A DNA stretch of 55,313 bases from Bacillota bacterium (lineage in GTDB: Bacteria; Bacillota; Dethiobacteria; DTU022), in NCBI GenBank assembly GCA_029782095.1, contig JAKOVL010000126.1, positions 1 to 55,313 of the forward strand, in the 5' to 3' direction. Below, piece by piece: positions 8,751-17,260 of the stretch (position 1 is its first letter; each line of letters starts with the position of its first letter). Position numbers and translations under genes: made by a program. Below the pieces are notes generated by a model. The model was not told the origin of the DNA. It worked only from the letters and a program-made list of their open reading frames with translations, and made no database searches.

Positions 8751-9149
8751 ATGAAGAGCAATGAAGTGATCGGTGAATTTCAAGATATGGTTTCACAAGT
8801 CTTAATTCGCCATCGCAGCATTCTTGATTGCCTGACCAAGTACCAGGAGTCTACCGCCAGGGTGAACCGCAGCATTATCAAAACCGTTACTGACTGCGGC
8901 TGCATCTCCATTCAGGCGATTAAGCAGCAATTTCCCGAAAACGGATCATTAAAGGATTGCAGCAAATACATGGACTCGCATGTTAAGGGGAAGCTTTGCG
9001 AACACTGCCGGGAAATAATTGCCGAAGAAATCGGAAACCACCTCTTTTACATGGCCGCCCTTTGCAATATCCTTGATTTCGATTTAGCCGAGCTATTTGG
9101 CCTTGAATACAACCGCATCAATACACTGGGGCACTTCCTGCTGTCATGA
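8751..9149 (+). CDS. Small cysteine-containing conserved protein of unknown function
   Basis: 132 aa, soluble, no signal peptide. It contains TDCGCISI near the middle and LCEHCREIIAEEIGNHLFYMAAL further on, so there are two Cys pairs that could bind metal or form disulfides; the rest looks alpha-helical. GAGGTG lies 8 nt before the ATG and a consensus promoter lies upstream, so it is a real gene. I recall similar proteins near radA in other Clostridia, but I cannot give a function or a secure family name. It is the only plus-strand gene in the left 46 kb and ends 4 nt from the convergent radA stop, in the place where disA follows radA in Bacillus. Confidence 0.75.
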   Translation: MKSNEVIGEFQDMVSQVLIRHRSILDCLTKYQESTARVNRSIIKTVTDCGCISIQAIKQQFPENGSLKDCSKYMDSHVKGKLCEHCREIIAEEIGNHLFYMAALCNILDFDLAELFGLEYNRINTLGHFLLS

Positions 9150-9153
9150 TTTT

Positions 9154-10512
9154 TCAACTCATAATCGAGACAGCCACCGCCTCCTTAATGCAATCCACGG
9201 CAATAAGCCGAATTTCTGCCGGCAAGTTTTTCTGATTATTCAAATCACTGTAGTTGGCCCCGGGAATGATAAAACGTTTAAAACCCAGCTTGATTCCTTC
9301 AGTGACCCTTTGCTGGATCCTGCTGACCGGCCTTATTTCTCCCGTCAAGCCCACTTCACCAATAACGACTGAATGGGAGGATATGCTTTTCCCTTTAAGG
9401 CTGGAAACCAGGCTCACAGCCAGAGCCAGGTCCACTGCTGTTTCCAACAGCCTCACCCCGCCGACAACGTTGACAAAGGTATCCAGGCCGAGAAAAGATA
9501 TCCCCGCGTGTTTTTCCAGTACAGCCATAATCAGGGCCACACGGTTTAAATCTATTCCTGAAGAAGTCCTCCGGGGAGAAGGATAATTGGATGCCGTTAC
9601 CAGGGATTGGATCTCAACCAGCAGGGGGCGCGTGCCTTCCATGCTTGCAGTGACCACGCCTCCCCCGGCCTGGCTGCGGTTTCCCGAAATAAACAGGTGC
9701 GAAGGGTTGTTTACCTCCCGCAGTCCCTGCTCTTCCATCATAAATACACCGATTTCGTTGGTTGAACCGAAGCGATTTTTTACCCCTCTAAGAATACGAA
9801 AGCTGTGGTAGCGATCGCCCTCCAGGTAAAGAACACAATCCACCATATGTTCAAGGAGCTTAGGCCCGGCCATTACTCCTTCCTTGGTGACATGGCCGAC
9901 CAGGAAAACGGCGATGTCGTTTTCTTTAGCCAGGCGAACCAGTGCTGCAGTCACTTCGCGAACCTGGTTAATGCTGCCGGGAGTGCCTTCCTCTTCATGC
10001 CGGTAAAAAGATTGCACTGAATCCAGCACCAAAACCCGGGGCTGCAGCTCCGCTGCAGCCTGCAGGAGATGATCCAGATCTGTCACAGCAATAACCGGAA
10101 GGTCTTCCGGAATCTGCAGCCTTTGCGAGCGCAGCTTTAACTGGTAAAGCGATTCTTCGCCGCTGGCATAGAGCACAACATGGTTGGAAGCCAGCCGCGC
10201 TGCCGCCTGGAGCAGCAGGGTGGACTTGCCAATGCCCGGATCTCCGCCCAGCAGGACCACCGAACCGGAGACAATGCCGCCCCCCAGAACCCGGTCAAAT
10301 TCATCAATCCCCGTTTTTAAGCGTACCTCTGCCGCCGCGGGCACATCCTTCAGTGCTATTATCTTGGCAGCCTCCTTTGCAGCCCCACGGAACTGGCAAG
10401 CGGCAACTTCATGCAAAGTGTTCCAGCTGCCGCAGCCGGGGCAGCGCCCAAGCCACTTGGGAGTCTCGTATCCACACTCTTGACAGCAAAACAAGGATTT
10501 TTTCGTGGCCAA
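9154..10512 (-). CDS. radA: DNA repair protein RadA (Sms)
   Basis: 452 aa, the usual full length. The N-terminal C4 zinc finger is CQECG...CPGCGSW (residues 10-32), the RecA-like ATPase has Walker A GGDPGIGKST and the RadA-specific KNRFG motif, and the C-terminal Lon-like domain follows (about 310-452). RadA is a helicase that extends branch migration at recombination intermediates. In Bacillus it follows clpC directly; here clpC is 22 kb away on the same strand, and no disA is next to it. Confidence 0.96.
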   Translation of the reverse strand: MATKKSLFCCQECGYETPKWLGRCPGCGSWNTLHEVAACQFRGAAKEAAKIIALKDVPAAAEVRLKTGIDEFDRVLGGGIVSGSVVLLGGDPGIGKSTLLLQAAARLASNHVVLYASGEESLYQLKLRSQRLQIPEDLPVIAVTDLDHLLQAAAELQPRVLVLDSVQSFYRHEEEGTPGSINQVREVTAALVRLAKENDIAVFLVGHVTKEGVMAGPKLLEHMVDCVLYLEGDRYHSFRILRGVKNRFGSTNEIGVFMMEEQGLREVNNPSHLFISGNRSQAGGGVVTASMEGTRPLLVEIQSLVTASNYPSPRRTSSGIDLNRVALIMAVLEKHAGISFLGLDTFVNVVGGVRLLETAVDLALAVSLVSSLKGKSISSHSVVIGEVGLTGEIRPVSRIQQRVTEGIKLGFKRFIIPGANYSDLNNQKNLPAEIRLIAVDCIKEAVAVSIMS

Positions 10513-10533
10513 AGTTTTTTCCCTCCCCTGGGA

Positions 10534-10703
10534 AATCAGAGTCCAGTAGTGAAAATTCAGAAGAAAAGATTAATACTTATGGCGTTCTTCATTGAAGGTA
10601 GAAGCAACAAACAGGTTTCAAATGATAACCAGTCTGCTTTAAAAGCAATCGTTTTGATGGTCGTTGTTCATTCTGACTTCTGAATTCTAGATTCTCTTTA
10701 CTG
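10534..10703. repeat. Heptamer-repeat hairpin element (locus A)
   Basis: The radA-nfo gap holds degenerate 7-nt units. Left arm: complement-type units AATCAGA, GTCCAGT and AATTCAGAAG. Right arm (10671-10703): TTCTGAC, TTCTGAA, TTCTAGA. CTTCTGAATT at 10677-10686 is the reverse complement of AATTCAGAAG in the left arm, so the pair could form a hairpin around a roughly 100-nt AT-rich core. No gene is seen in it. Related elements are at 18311, 20512, 39455 and 55086. Confidence 0.65.
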
Positions 10704-10729
10704 GTCAACTTTTCCAGTTGAAATACTGT

Positions 10730-11566
10730 CTATTCCAGCAGCGAACACACTGTCTCCAGGTTCACCCTGTCCCAGTCTGAGCCGATTTCGGGGGTTTCCA
10801 GGATAAACGGAAAATCAGCCGGCCAGTTTTGGTTAAGCAGGGCTTTAAATCCTTCCAGATTGATCGCACCGCGGCCGATGTGTTCATGGCGATCTACCCG
10901 TGAGCCGCATGCCGCCTTCGAGTCATTAATATGTATGACCAGCAAATGCTCCAGGCCAATCTTGTTTTCAAACTGCTCCAGCAGCTCTTCGATGCCCTTC
11001 CTGCTCCCGCAATCATAGCCTGCAGCCCAGGCGTGGGCCGTATCAAAGCAGACGCCCAGCGTGCCCGGAGGAAATGATTTCAGGATGACTGCCAGCTCTT
11101 CCAGGCTGGAACCAAGGGCAGTGCCGCTGCCCGCCGTATTTTCCAGCAGCAGCTTCACCGCAGGCGGCCAGTGCGGCAGCGCCTCGTCTATGGTTTTAAT
11201 GATCTGTTCAATTCCCTGTTCCACCCCCTGCCCGCCGTGATTGCCGGTATGCAGCACCACATAGGGGGAGCGGTACATGGCCGCCCGCTCCATGGTGGCC
11301 TGGAGCAGCAATTTTGATTTTTGCAGAAAATCCGGTGACGGTGTGGCCAAGTTGATTAAATAGGCGCTGTGGAAGATCAGGGGATAAATCTGCTGTTCAT
11401 CCAGGAGCGAAGCCCTTTTTTCAAATAAAACCGGATCTGGGGCGCCGAGACGCCAGCCGGTGGGGTTCCCTGGAAAAAGCTGCACGGTTTCACAGCCGAT
11501 GGCTTTTGCCCGGGAAATATTTTTTTCAAACCCCCCTTTGAGGGGCATATGGATGCCTAAGCGCAT
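10730..11566 (-). CDS. nfo: Endonuclease IV (apurinic/apyrimidinic endonuclease)
   Basis: 278 aa, AP-endonuclease TIM barrel of base-excision repair, cutting 5' of abasic sites. It begins RLGIHMPLKGGFEKNI. Zinc ligands are placed in VLHTGNHGG, LLLENTAG, CFDTAHAWAAGYD, HINDSK and the DRHEHIGRGAI region, with the final ILETP Glu. All expected metal-site motifs are present. It is the last gene before the radA region, separated from pyrD by 132 nt of non-coding DNA. Confidence 0.93.
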   Translation of the reverse strand: MRLGIHMPLKGGFEKNISRAKAIGCETVQLFPGNPTGWRLGAPDPVLFEKRASLLDEQQIYPLIFHSAYLINLATPSPDFLQKSKLLLQATMERAAMYRSPYVVLHTGNHGGQGVEQGIEQIIKTIDEALPHWPPAVKLLLENTAGSGTALGSSLEELAVILKSFPPGTLGVCFDTAHAWAAGYDCGSRKGIEELLEQFENKIGLEHLLVIHINDSKAACGSRVDRHEHIGRGAINLEGFKALLNQNWPADFPFILETPEIGSDWDRVNLETVCSLLE

Positions 11567-11698
11567 ACGTTATCCTCCCATTCGCTAGTTTTGCAAGAGC
11601 ACGCTTATTCCGCCAAATGGAAATCATAAACCAAAATTTAGAATCTATGGCAGGAAATCTCCAGGCCATGGCCGCTGATCTTTTCCAACATCCAATTC

Positions 11699-12628
11699 TC
11701 ACTTCCAACTCCCAGAACGGGCCAGGCCGATGAGCTCACTATAGTGGGCAAAGCCGTTATCAGCCAGATATCGCTTCAGACCGTCGCATATTTCCCTGGG
11801 AACCGCCGGATTGACAAAGTTTGCGGTACCGACAGCCACCGCTGCAGCGCCGGCCAGAATAAACTGCAGGGCATCTTCTGCCTGCATGATTCCGCCCATG
11901 CCGATGACAGGAATGGACACGGCCTGGGATACTTCCCAGACGGCCCGCACAGCTACAGGCCGCAGGGCCGGTCCGGAGAGACCTCCGGTAATGTTGCCCA
12001 GCACGGGCCTGCGCTTATGCACATCAATAACCATTCCTTTAATGGTGTTGATCAAAGAAAGGGCGTCGGCGCCGGCACGCGCGGCTGCTTCGGCCACGGA
12101 GACGATATCTCCCGCTTCCAGGGACAGCTTCACGATCAGAGGGCCGCGGTATGCTTCCCTGACCCGGCAGACCAGTTCATATACCAGCGCCGGGTCGCAG
12201 CCGAAACTAATGCCTCCTTCTTTGACATTGGGGCAGGATATATTAACCTCCAGGCCCGAGACTTCGTCCACTCCGTTTAAAAGGGCGGCCAGCTGGCGGT
12301 ACTCATCCAGGGTAGAGCCGGCAATATTCACCAGTATAGGGCAGCCCAGCTGCGGCAGGCGAGCCCGGATATGCTGCAGAAAGTAGGCAATGCCCGGGTT
12401 TTGCAGGCCGATGGCATTTAACAGGCCGGAAGGCGTTTCAGCAAGGCGTGGCGGGGGATTGCCCATGCGGGGATGCAGGGTAGTGCCCTTTACCACAATG
12501 GCGCCCCACTCGGCGGGGTCAATGCAGTGGCAATAATCAAAGCCGTAGCCGTAGCAGCCGGAAGCTGCCATGAGAGGATTGGCCATGCTGATACCGGCAA
12601 TTTTAGCAGAAAGGCAGGAATCAGACAT
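11699..12628 (-). CDS. pyrD: Dihydroorotate dehydrogenase B, catalytic subunit
   Basis: Class 1B FMN enzyme (309 aa) that oxidises dihydroorotate to orotate with electrons passing through PyrK to NAD. The catalytic Cys is in NISCPNVKEGG. FMN-binding stretches include IVKLSLEAG, SLINTIKGM, ITGGLSGPA and IPVIGMGGI. The start at 12628 is preferred for its match to the family N-terminus (MSDSCLSAKIAG), although AGGAGG lies 12 nt away; the in-frame ATG at 12652 is the alternative. It overlaps the pyrK stop by 8 nt. Confidence 0.93.
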   Translation of the reverse strand: MSDSCLSAKIAGISMANPLMAASGCYGYGFDYCHCIDPAEWGAIVVKGTTLHPRMGNPPPRLAETPSGLLNAIGLQNPGIAYFLQHIRARLPQLGCPILVNIAGSTLDEYRQLAALLNGVDEVSGLEVNISCPNVKEGGISFGCDPALVYELVCRVREAYRGPLIVKLSLEAGDIVSVAEAAARAGADALSLINTIKGMVIDVHKRRPVLGNITGGLSGPALRPVAVRAVWEVSQAVSIPVIGMGGIMQAEDALQFILAGAAAVAVGTANFVNPAVPREICDGLKRYLADNGFAHYSELIGLARSGSWK

Positions 12629-13427
12629 AATTAAAATCTGCCTCCTCTCCATTGAAGACAGGGCCGTCGCGGCAAACGGGCCGGTATTCCAGCTTGCCGT
12701 TTATTTTAAAGGGAAAAGCGCATCCCAGGCAGGCACCGACAGCACAGGCCATGAGCGACTCCAGGGAAACATGAACAGGCACAGCATGAGCTTTCCCCAG
12801 TTCAACGATCCTGGCCAGCATGGGCAGGGGCCCGCAGGCATGGATGCGGGCAGGCTTTTCCCCGGACTCCAGGTGCTGCTTTAATAAATCGACAACGGTA
12901 CCCCTAAACCCGCGGCTGCCATCCTCAGTAGCCAGCAGAGGCTTGAGGCCGACACGGTCAAAGAAATTGTCGCCGGGCAGTGAAGAGCCTTCCGCTCCCC
13001 CCAGGAGCAGATCAAATGCCAGACCTGCTTCCAGGCGCCTCCTGGCCAGGAAATAGAGAGGAGCCAGGCCGATTCCGCCGGCCGCCAGCACTGGGGCAGC
13101 TGTCTCCTCCAAGGCGGGGAAAGTGTTGCCCAGGGGCCCGAGCAGGTCCAGGCAAGCACCGGGCCTCAGCCGGGACAAGGCGAAGGTTGCCGACCCCACG
13201 ACCCGGATTAACAGCCATATTTCCCCCGCCTTTTGATCAACATAATGAATGCTAAAAGGGCGCCGCAGCAGCGGGTCGGTGGCAATCCCGGCGCGCAGAT
13301 GAATAAACTGGCCCGGTTCAGCCCCGGTTAAAGGAGGGGCATAAAGCTTCAAGCGAAACCATCCCTGCGCCACCTGGGCCACTTCTACCAGCTCACAGCG
13401 GTGCATGAGGTCAAAATTTGCATTCAC
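12621..13427 (-). CDS. pyrK: Dihydroorotate dehydrogenase B, electron-transfer subunit
   Basis: 268 aa flavo-iron-sulfur protein. A ferredoxin-reductase-type FAD domain holds RRPFSIHYVD. An NAD-binding domain follows, with VLAAGGIGLAPLYFLARRR. The C-terminal [2Fe-2S] site is CAVGACLGCAF plus a Cys in RPVCRDGPVF. The start is a GTG at 13427 with AAGGAG 9 nt upstream, overlapping pyrC by 17 nt. The order pyrC-pyrK-pyrD with overlaps shows one operon. Confidence 0.93.
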   Translation of the reverse strand: MNANFDLMHRCELVEVAQVAQGWFRLKLYAPPLTGAEPGQFIHLRAGIATDPLLRRPFSIHYVDQKAGEIWLLIRVVGSATFALSRLRPGACLDLLGPLGNTFPALEETAAPVLAAGGIGLAPLYFLARRRLEAGLAFDLLLGGAEGSSLPGDNFFDRVGLKPLLATEDGSRGFRGTVVDLLKQHLESGEKPARIHACGPLPMLARIVELGKAHAVPVHVSLESLMACAVGACLGCAFPFKINGKLEYRPVCRDGPVFNGEEADFNYV

Positions 13428-14715
13428 GGGAGACGACTCCTTCTTTCATAATCATTTTGCCGCCCACCACGGTCATGACGGGAAGCCCGGTTAGCTGCCA
13501 GCCGGAAAAGGGACTATGCTTGGCCTTGGAATAAAAACGCCGCGGCTCCACCTTGAAAGGGACATTTAAGTCTAAGACGGTCAGGTCGGCGGGAGCTCCC
13601 GGCCTGATGGTGCCTGCCGGCAGGTTTAACAGGCGCGCCGGACGGCAGGAAAAAGCCTCTACCAGCCTGGGCAGCGCCAGCAAATTCTTGTTCACCAGTT
13701 CAGACAAGAGCAGCGGCACCGCTGTTTCCAGCCCGGTGATGCCAAAAGGAGCCTCGGCCAGGGAAAGCTCTTTTTCTTCTTTCCGGTGGGGGGCGTGGTC
13801 AGTGGCGATAATATCAATAATCCCTCTGTTAAGGGCTTTTCTAAGAGCAATGCAGTCTTCTTCAGTGCGCAGAGGCGGATTCACCTTGGCCAGGGCGCCG
13901 CAGCGCTCCACGGCGGCATCGCTGAGCAAGAGATGGTGCGGGGTCACTTCTGCAGTTACAGGCAGGCCTTTAGCCTTGGCCCAGGCTACCCATTCCACGG
14001 CGGCGGCGGTGCTGATATGGCACAGGTGCAGCCTGATCCCGGCAGCCTCCGCCAGTAAAATATCCCTGGCCACAGCGATGGACTCGGCCACAGCCGGAAT
14101 ACCGGGCTGTTTTAAAAGTTTGCTCCAACGGCCTTCATGCATCACGCCTCCCCGCGACAGGGAGCGATCTTCGCTGTGCGCCAAAACAACCACATCGTCG
14201 AAGCGGGATAATTCTTTAAAAATACTGAACAAAAGCCTGCTGTCCTCTACCGGAGAACCGTCGTCACTAAAAGCGCGCACACCGGCCCCATACAAAGAGG
14301 TGTAATCAGCCGCTTCTTTACCTTCCCGCTTCCGGGTTAATGCGCCCACCGGATAGACACGTCCCAGGCCTGCCTGCGCCGCCTTGGCCAAAATTTCCTC
14401 CACCACCTCGGCCCGATCCGCAGGCGGAGAGGTGTTGGGCATGCAGGCCAGGGAGGTAATTCCTCCGGCCGCAGCAGCGGCTAAACCGCTGAAGACTGTT
14501 TCTTTGCCTTCATCGCCGGGATCCCGCAAGTGCACATGAAGGTCGATCAAGCCGGGGACAATAATTTTACCGCTCAGGTCAATAACCCGCGCTCCATCTT
14601 TAGGCAGGCTTTCGCCCAGCGCAGCCACTTTCCCTTCCGCCACCAGCAAATCGAGCTGCCGGTCAAGCCGCTGGGAAGGATCTATAATTCGTGCTCCGGT
14701 AAAACAGATACGCAT
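13411..14715 (-). CDS. pyrC: Dihydroorotase
   Basis: 434 aa, amidohydrolase of the class I Gram-positive type; closes carbamoyl-aspartate to dihydroorotate. Metal-site motifs are DLHVHLRDPGDEGKE, HSEDRSL, LHLCHISTAAAV and the final Asp in IATDHAPH. The C-terminal beta-sandwich part is complete. The start follows the sir2 stop by 18 nt. The rest of the pyrimidine pathway (pyrB, carAB, pyrE, pyrF) is not here. Confidence 0.94.
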   Translation of the reverse strand: MRICFTGARIIDPSQRLDRQLDLLVAEGKVAALGESLPKDGARVIDLSGKIIVPGLIDLHVHLRDPGDEGKETVFSGLAAAAAGGITSLACMPNTSPPADRAEVVEEILAKAAQAGLGRVYPVGALTRKREGKEAADYTSLYGAGVRAFSDDGSPVEDSRLLFSIFKELSRFDDVVVLAHSEDRSLSRGGVMHEGRWSKLLKQPGIPAVAESIAVARDILLAEAAGIRLHLCHISTAAAVEWVAWAKAKGLPVTAEVTPHHLLLSDAAVERCGALAKVNPPLRTEEDCIALRKALNRGIIDIIATDHAPHRKEEKELSLAEAPFGITGLETAVPLLLSELVNKNLLALPRLVEAFSCRPARLLNLPAGTIRPGAPADLTVLDLNVPFKVEPRRFYSKAKHSPFSGWQLTGLPVMTVVGGKMIMKEGVVSRECKF

Positions 14716-14733
14716 GCTACTTTCTGCCGCCTT

Positions 14734-15483
14734 TTAAGCATGAACGTTAATATGCTCCATAATTAGCTGCATCGCCCGGGAGGTATCGCTATGCAGGACA
14801 ACGCGAGCCCGGGAATCGAATAAAGTGGGCTCCCGGTTGATGATAACCAAGTTTTTGCAAAACCCCGGCAGCATGTTTGCCGGAAACACCTGCATGCTTG
14901 AGCCGATAATGAGCATGCAGTCAGCCTGCTGTGCCTCGGCCAGCGCTTCTTCGAAGTCTGGCGGAAGGGTCTCGCCAAACAAGATTGCATCGGGTTTGAG
15001 CGGTGCCCCGCAAGCGCTGCAAAGGGGCGGAATCAACCCTGCGTCCAGGACAGCGATTACTGTTTCCATGGCTTCGCGGCGCTTGCATTGTATACAGCTG
15101 GCGCTGCGCATGGAACCATGAATTTCCAGGACCCGCTCAGCGCCTCCCTGTTGGTGGAGACCGTCAATATTTTGGGTAATTATGGTTTTAACCAGGCCCC
15201 GCTGCTGCAGCTCGCCCAGGGCTAGATGGGTCAAATTGGGTTCGGCGGCGCCAACCATGGAAAAAAAATCCTTCCCCAAATGGTAGAACTGAGCCGGGTC
15301 GGCCAAAAAACTGTGAATAGTAAACAGCTCCGGATTCACCCTGGTCCAGAGCCCGCTGTCGGTGCGGCCAAAGTCCGGGATGCCGCTTTTCGTCGAAACC
15401 CCCGCTCCCGTTAAGGCCACCGTATAACGGCAGGCAGTCAAAAGCGAAACAATTTCTTTGATTTGTTTAGGATGTTGTGCCAA
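14734..15483 (-). CDS. Sir2-family NAD-dependent protein deacylase
   Basis: 249 aa sirtuin. NAD-binding motif GAGVSTKSGIPDF is present, but the next residues are GRTDSGLW where the family usually has R directly after F. Other motifs are typical: TQNIDGLHQQGG, catalytic His in EIHGSM, zinc Cys pairs CIQC and CSAC, and GSSMQVFPAN. Sirtuins remove acyl groups from lysines, commonly on acetyl-CoA synthetase and other carbon enzymes. It lies between yjbQ and pyrC with short gaps, probably in the same transcript. Confidence 0.9.
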   Translation of the reverse strand: MAQHPKQIKEIVSLLTACRYTVALTGAGVSTKSGIPDFGRTDSGLWTRVNPELFTIHSFLADPAQFYHLGKDFFSMVGAAEPNLTHLALGELQQRGLVKTIITQNIDGLHQQGGAERVLEIHGSMRSASCIQCKRREAMETVIAVLDAGLIPPLCSACGAPLKPDAILFGETLPPDFEEALAEAQQADCMLIIGSSMQVFPANMLPGFCKNLVIINREPTLFDSRARVVLHSDTSRAMQLIMEHINVHA

Positions 15484-15534
15484 TTTAAACTCTCCCGGGT
15501 AGAATCGCCGCCAGGCCCAGAAGGGAAAAATTAG

Positions 15535-15930
15535 TCAGCAGCCGGCCCATACCTTAACCTTGCGGCGGCGCGGACCGTCAAACTCGGCCAGAAAAACCCC
15601 CTGCCACGTGCCCAGGTCAAGTTTGCCCTCACGGACAAGCAGGTGCAAAGACGTTCCCAGCAGTGCAGCCTTAATATGGGCATCGCTGTTGCCCTCCCGA
15701 TGGCGGTAGGCGCCGCTGACAGGAGCCAGGCGAGCTAAAAAAGCGAGCAAGTCTGCCTGTACATCCGCATCGGCGCATTCATTTACTGTCACTGCCGCAG
15801 TGGTGTGGGGTATGAATACAGTACAACTGCCTGTTTGCATCCCCGCTGCGGCCAGGGCACGATTAATCTCATCTGTAATCAGGATAAATTCTTCTCTCCG
15901 GGTACTCTGAACCGTAAACTCATATAGCAT
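15535..15930 (-). CDS. YjbQ/UPF0047 family protein
   Basis: 131 aa, one domain covering the whole protein. The signature stretches IPHTTAAVTVNEC, HREGNSDAHIKAALLG and GTWQGVFLAEFDGPRRRKV are intact, including the His residues proposed to bind metal. Members can complement a thiamine-phosphate synthase defect, hence the name 'secondary thiamine-phosphate synthase enzyme', but the physiological role is unsettled. It is 51 nt upstream of sir2. Confidence 0.88.
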   Translation of the reverse strand: MLYEFTVQSTRREEFILITDEINRALAAAGMQTGSCTVFIPHTTAAVTVNECADADVQADLLAFLARLAPVSGAYRHREGNSDAHIKAALLGTSLHLLVREGKLDLGTWQGVFLAEFDGPRRRKVKVWAGC

Positions 15931-15956
15931 AGGATCACCGCCTTTGGGTATAAATA

Positions 15957-15982
15957 AACCCCTTCTTGGCCAAGAAGGGGTT
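15957..15982 (-). terminator. Palindrome between the TPR-HTH gene and yjbQ
   Basis: A perfect 26-bp palindrome (AACCCCTTCTTGG and its complement) sits 20 nt after the TPR-HTH stop and before yjbQ. On the minus strand it is followed by TATTTATA rather than a long T-run, so termination may be partial. Confidence 0.6.
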
Positions 15983-16002
15983 GAGGCAGCCAGCCGGGGG
16001 AC

Positions 16003-17178
16003 TCAATCCCGGTCCAGATCATGCTGCACCAGAAAGGATAGCATGTTCTGGTAAGCTTTTTGGTCGATATGCAGCATCCGGTTAATCATTTTATACGTCC
16101 GGCTGACGCTGGCCGGAGAAACCCCGTAGCTTTGAGCCAGCTCTTTCTGAGTAAGGCCTAAAAAATGAAAACGGGCCAGGCAATATTCCAATCCCGCGGC
16201 CCAGGCCTGAATTTTGCTGATCCGCGGCATGTGCGGGTAGACATGGTTGATGTAATCCAACCAGATCGCCCGGATATCCTCAAAAAATTCTTCGCCATAG
16301 CAGGGGCTTTTACGCATGTTTTCACAGGCGCAATCAAGCACGTCCTGCCACTTCTGGCACCAGACCGGCGCCAGCAGGGCGGCATTGGCGAGATTAATTT
16401 CTTTAATTCGCCCGTCAGCGTATATCCTGCAGCTGCCCCCGGGATCGCTCTTTTTTAGCTCAAGCAGGGCCACCTGCCGCAGCCTCTCTTTTACCCAGGG
16501 GTTGACCACAAATTCTTTAAGGGCTGAAATTGCCTTTTGATCCCGGACTATCCCATACAGTTTAAGAATTCTTTCTTTTAACAGATCACTGCCCTGGTAT
16601 AGTCCCCACTGCAGCGCCCACTGAAATGATTTGTCCTTAAAGCGTTCTTGCAGCTGGCCATCGCTAAGGCTGGACATGGCTTTTTCCAGCGCTTCTTTGT
16701 CCTGGGCGGTAAACTCGTAGCCTGCATTATCCTCTTCCATGGCCAAAAGCAGCTCCCTGGCCTCTTCCGTTATTTCGCTTTCATCGGTATACTGTAAATA
16801 TTTGCGCAGGTATTGCCTGGTTTTGGCCAGGTCATCCATTAAACCGTAATTAATGGCCATGAAAAAGTAGCATTCGGTCATCTCCGGGGCCAGGTTATCG
16901 ACAATATGCTGAAAGATGCGGTTGGCTTCCTGCAACTGGCTGGTTTTACTGAGCAGGCAGGCCAGGTTGTAATGATGCTGGGCGTTGTCAGGCTCCAGCT
17001 CAATGGCTTTTTTAAGAAACAGCAACGCCTTGGGCAGCTTATTTTTCTTTTGATAATAGCTTCCCATTTGATAATAATAATTTGGATCTTGGACAAAAGG
17101 AATTATTTTGTCTGAAAATCCTGCTGTTTTTAAAATTCCCTTAGGCCGATCCGCACGTCCCAACAGGTTCACCACCAC
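16003..17178 (-). CDS. TPR protein with C-terminal helix-turn-helix
   Basis: 391 aa, cytoplasmic. Tetratricopeptide-like repeats lie at about residues 35-70 (YYQMGSYYQKKNKLPKALLF...) and 70-130. A middle alpha-helical region includes AISALKEFVVNPWVKERLRQVAL, like HEAT or armadillo helices. The last 70 residues hold an HTH (LTQKELAQSYGVSPASVSR). The layout suggests a protein-binding regulator. No known name can be given. The start is a GTG in a run of GTG codons without a clear ribosome site, so the N-terminus is uncertain. Confidence 0.75.
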   Translation of the reverse strand: MVVNLLGRADRPKGILKTAGFSDKIIPFVQDPNYYYQMGSYYQKKNKLPKALLFLKKAIELEPDNAQHHYNLACLLSKTSQLQEANRIFQHIVDNLAPEMTECYFFMAINYGLMDDLAKTRQYLRKYLQYTDESEITEEARELLLAMEEDNAGYEFTAQDKEALEKAMSSLSDGQLQERFKDKSFQWALQWGLYQGSDLLKERILKLYGIVRDQKAISALKEFVVNPWVKERLRQVALLELKKSDPGGSCRIYADGRIKEINLANAALLAPVWCQKWQDVLDCACENMRKSPCYGEEFFEDIRAIWLDYINHVYPHMPRISKIQAWAAGLEYCLARFHFLGLTQKELAQSYGVSPASVSRTYKMINRMLHIDQKAYQNMLSFLVQHDLDRD

Positions 17179-17260
17179 TTTTATGATGTGGTAATAGTTT
17201 CTGCAAGCAACAGATATTATCCTGCCTTAGTTGTGCAAAAATCATTCCTGCTGGGGCCGT

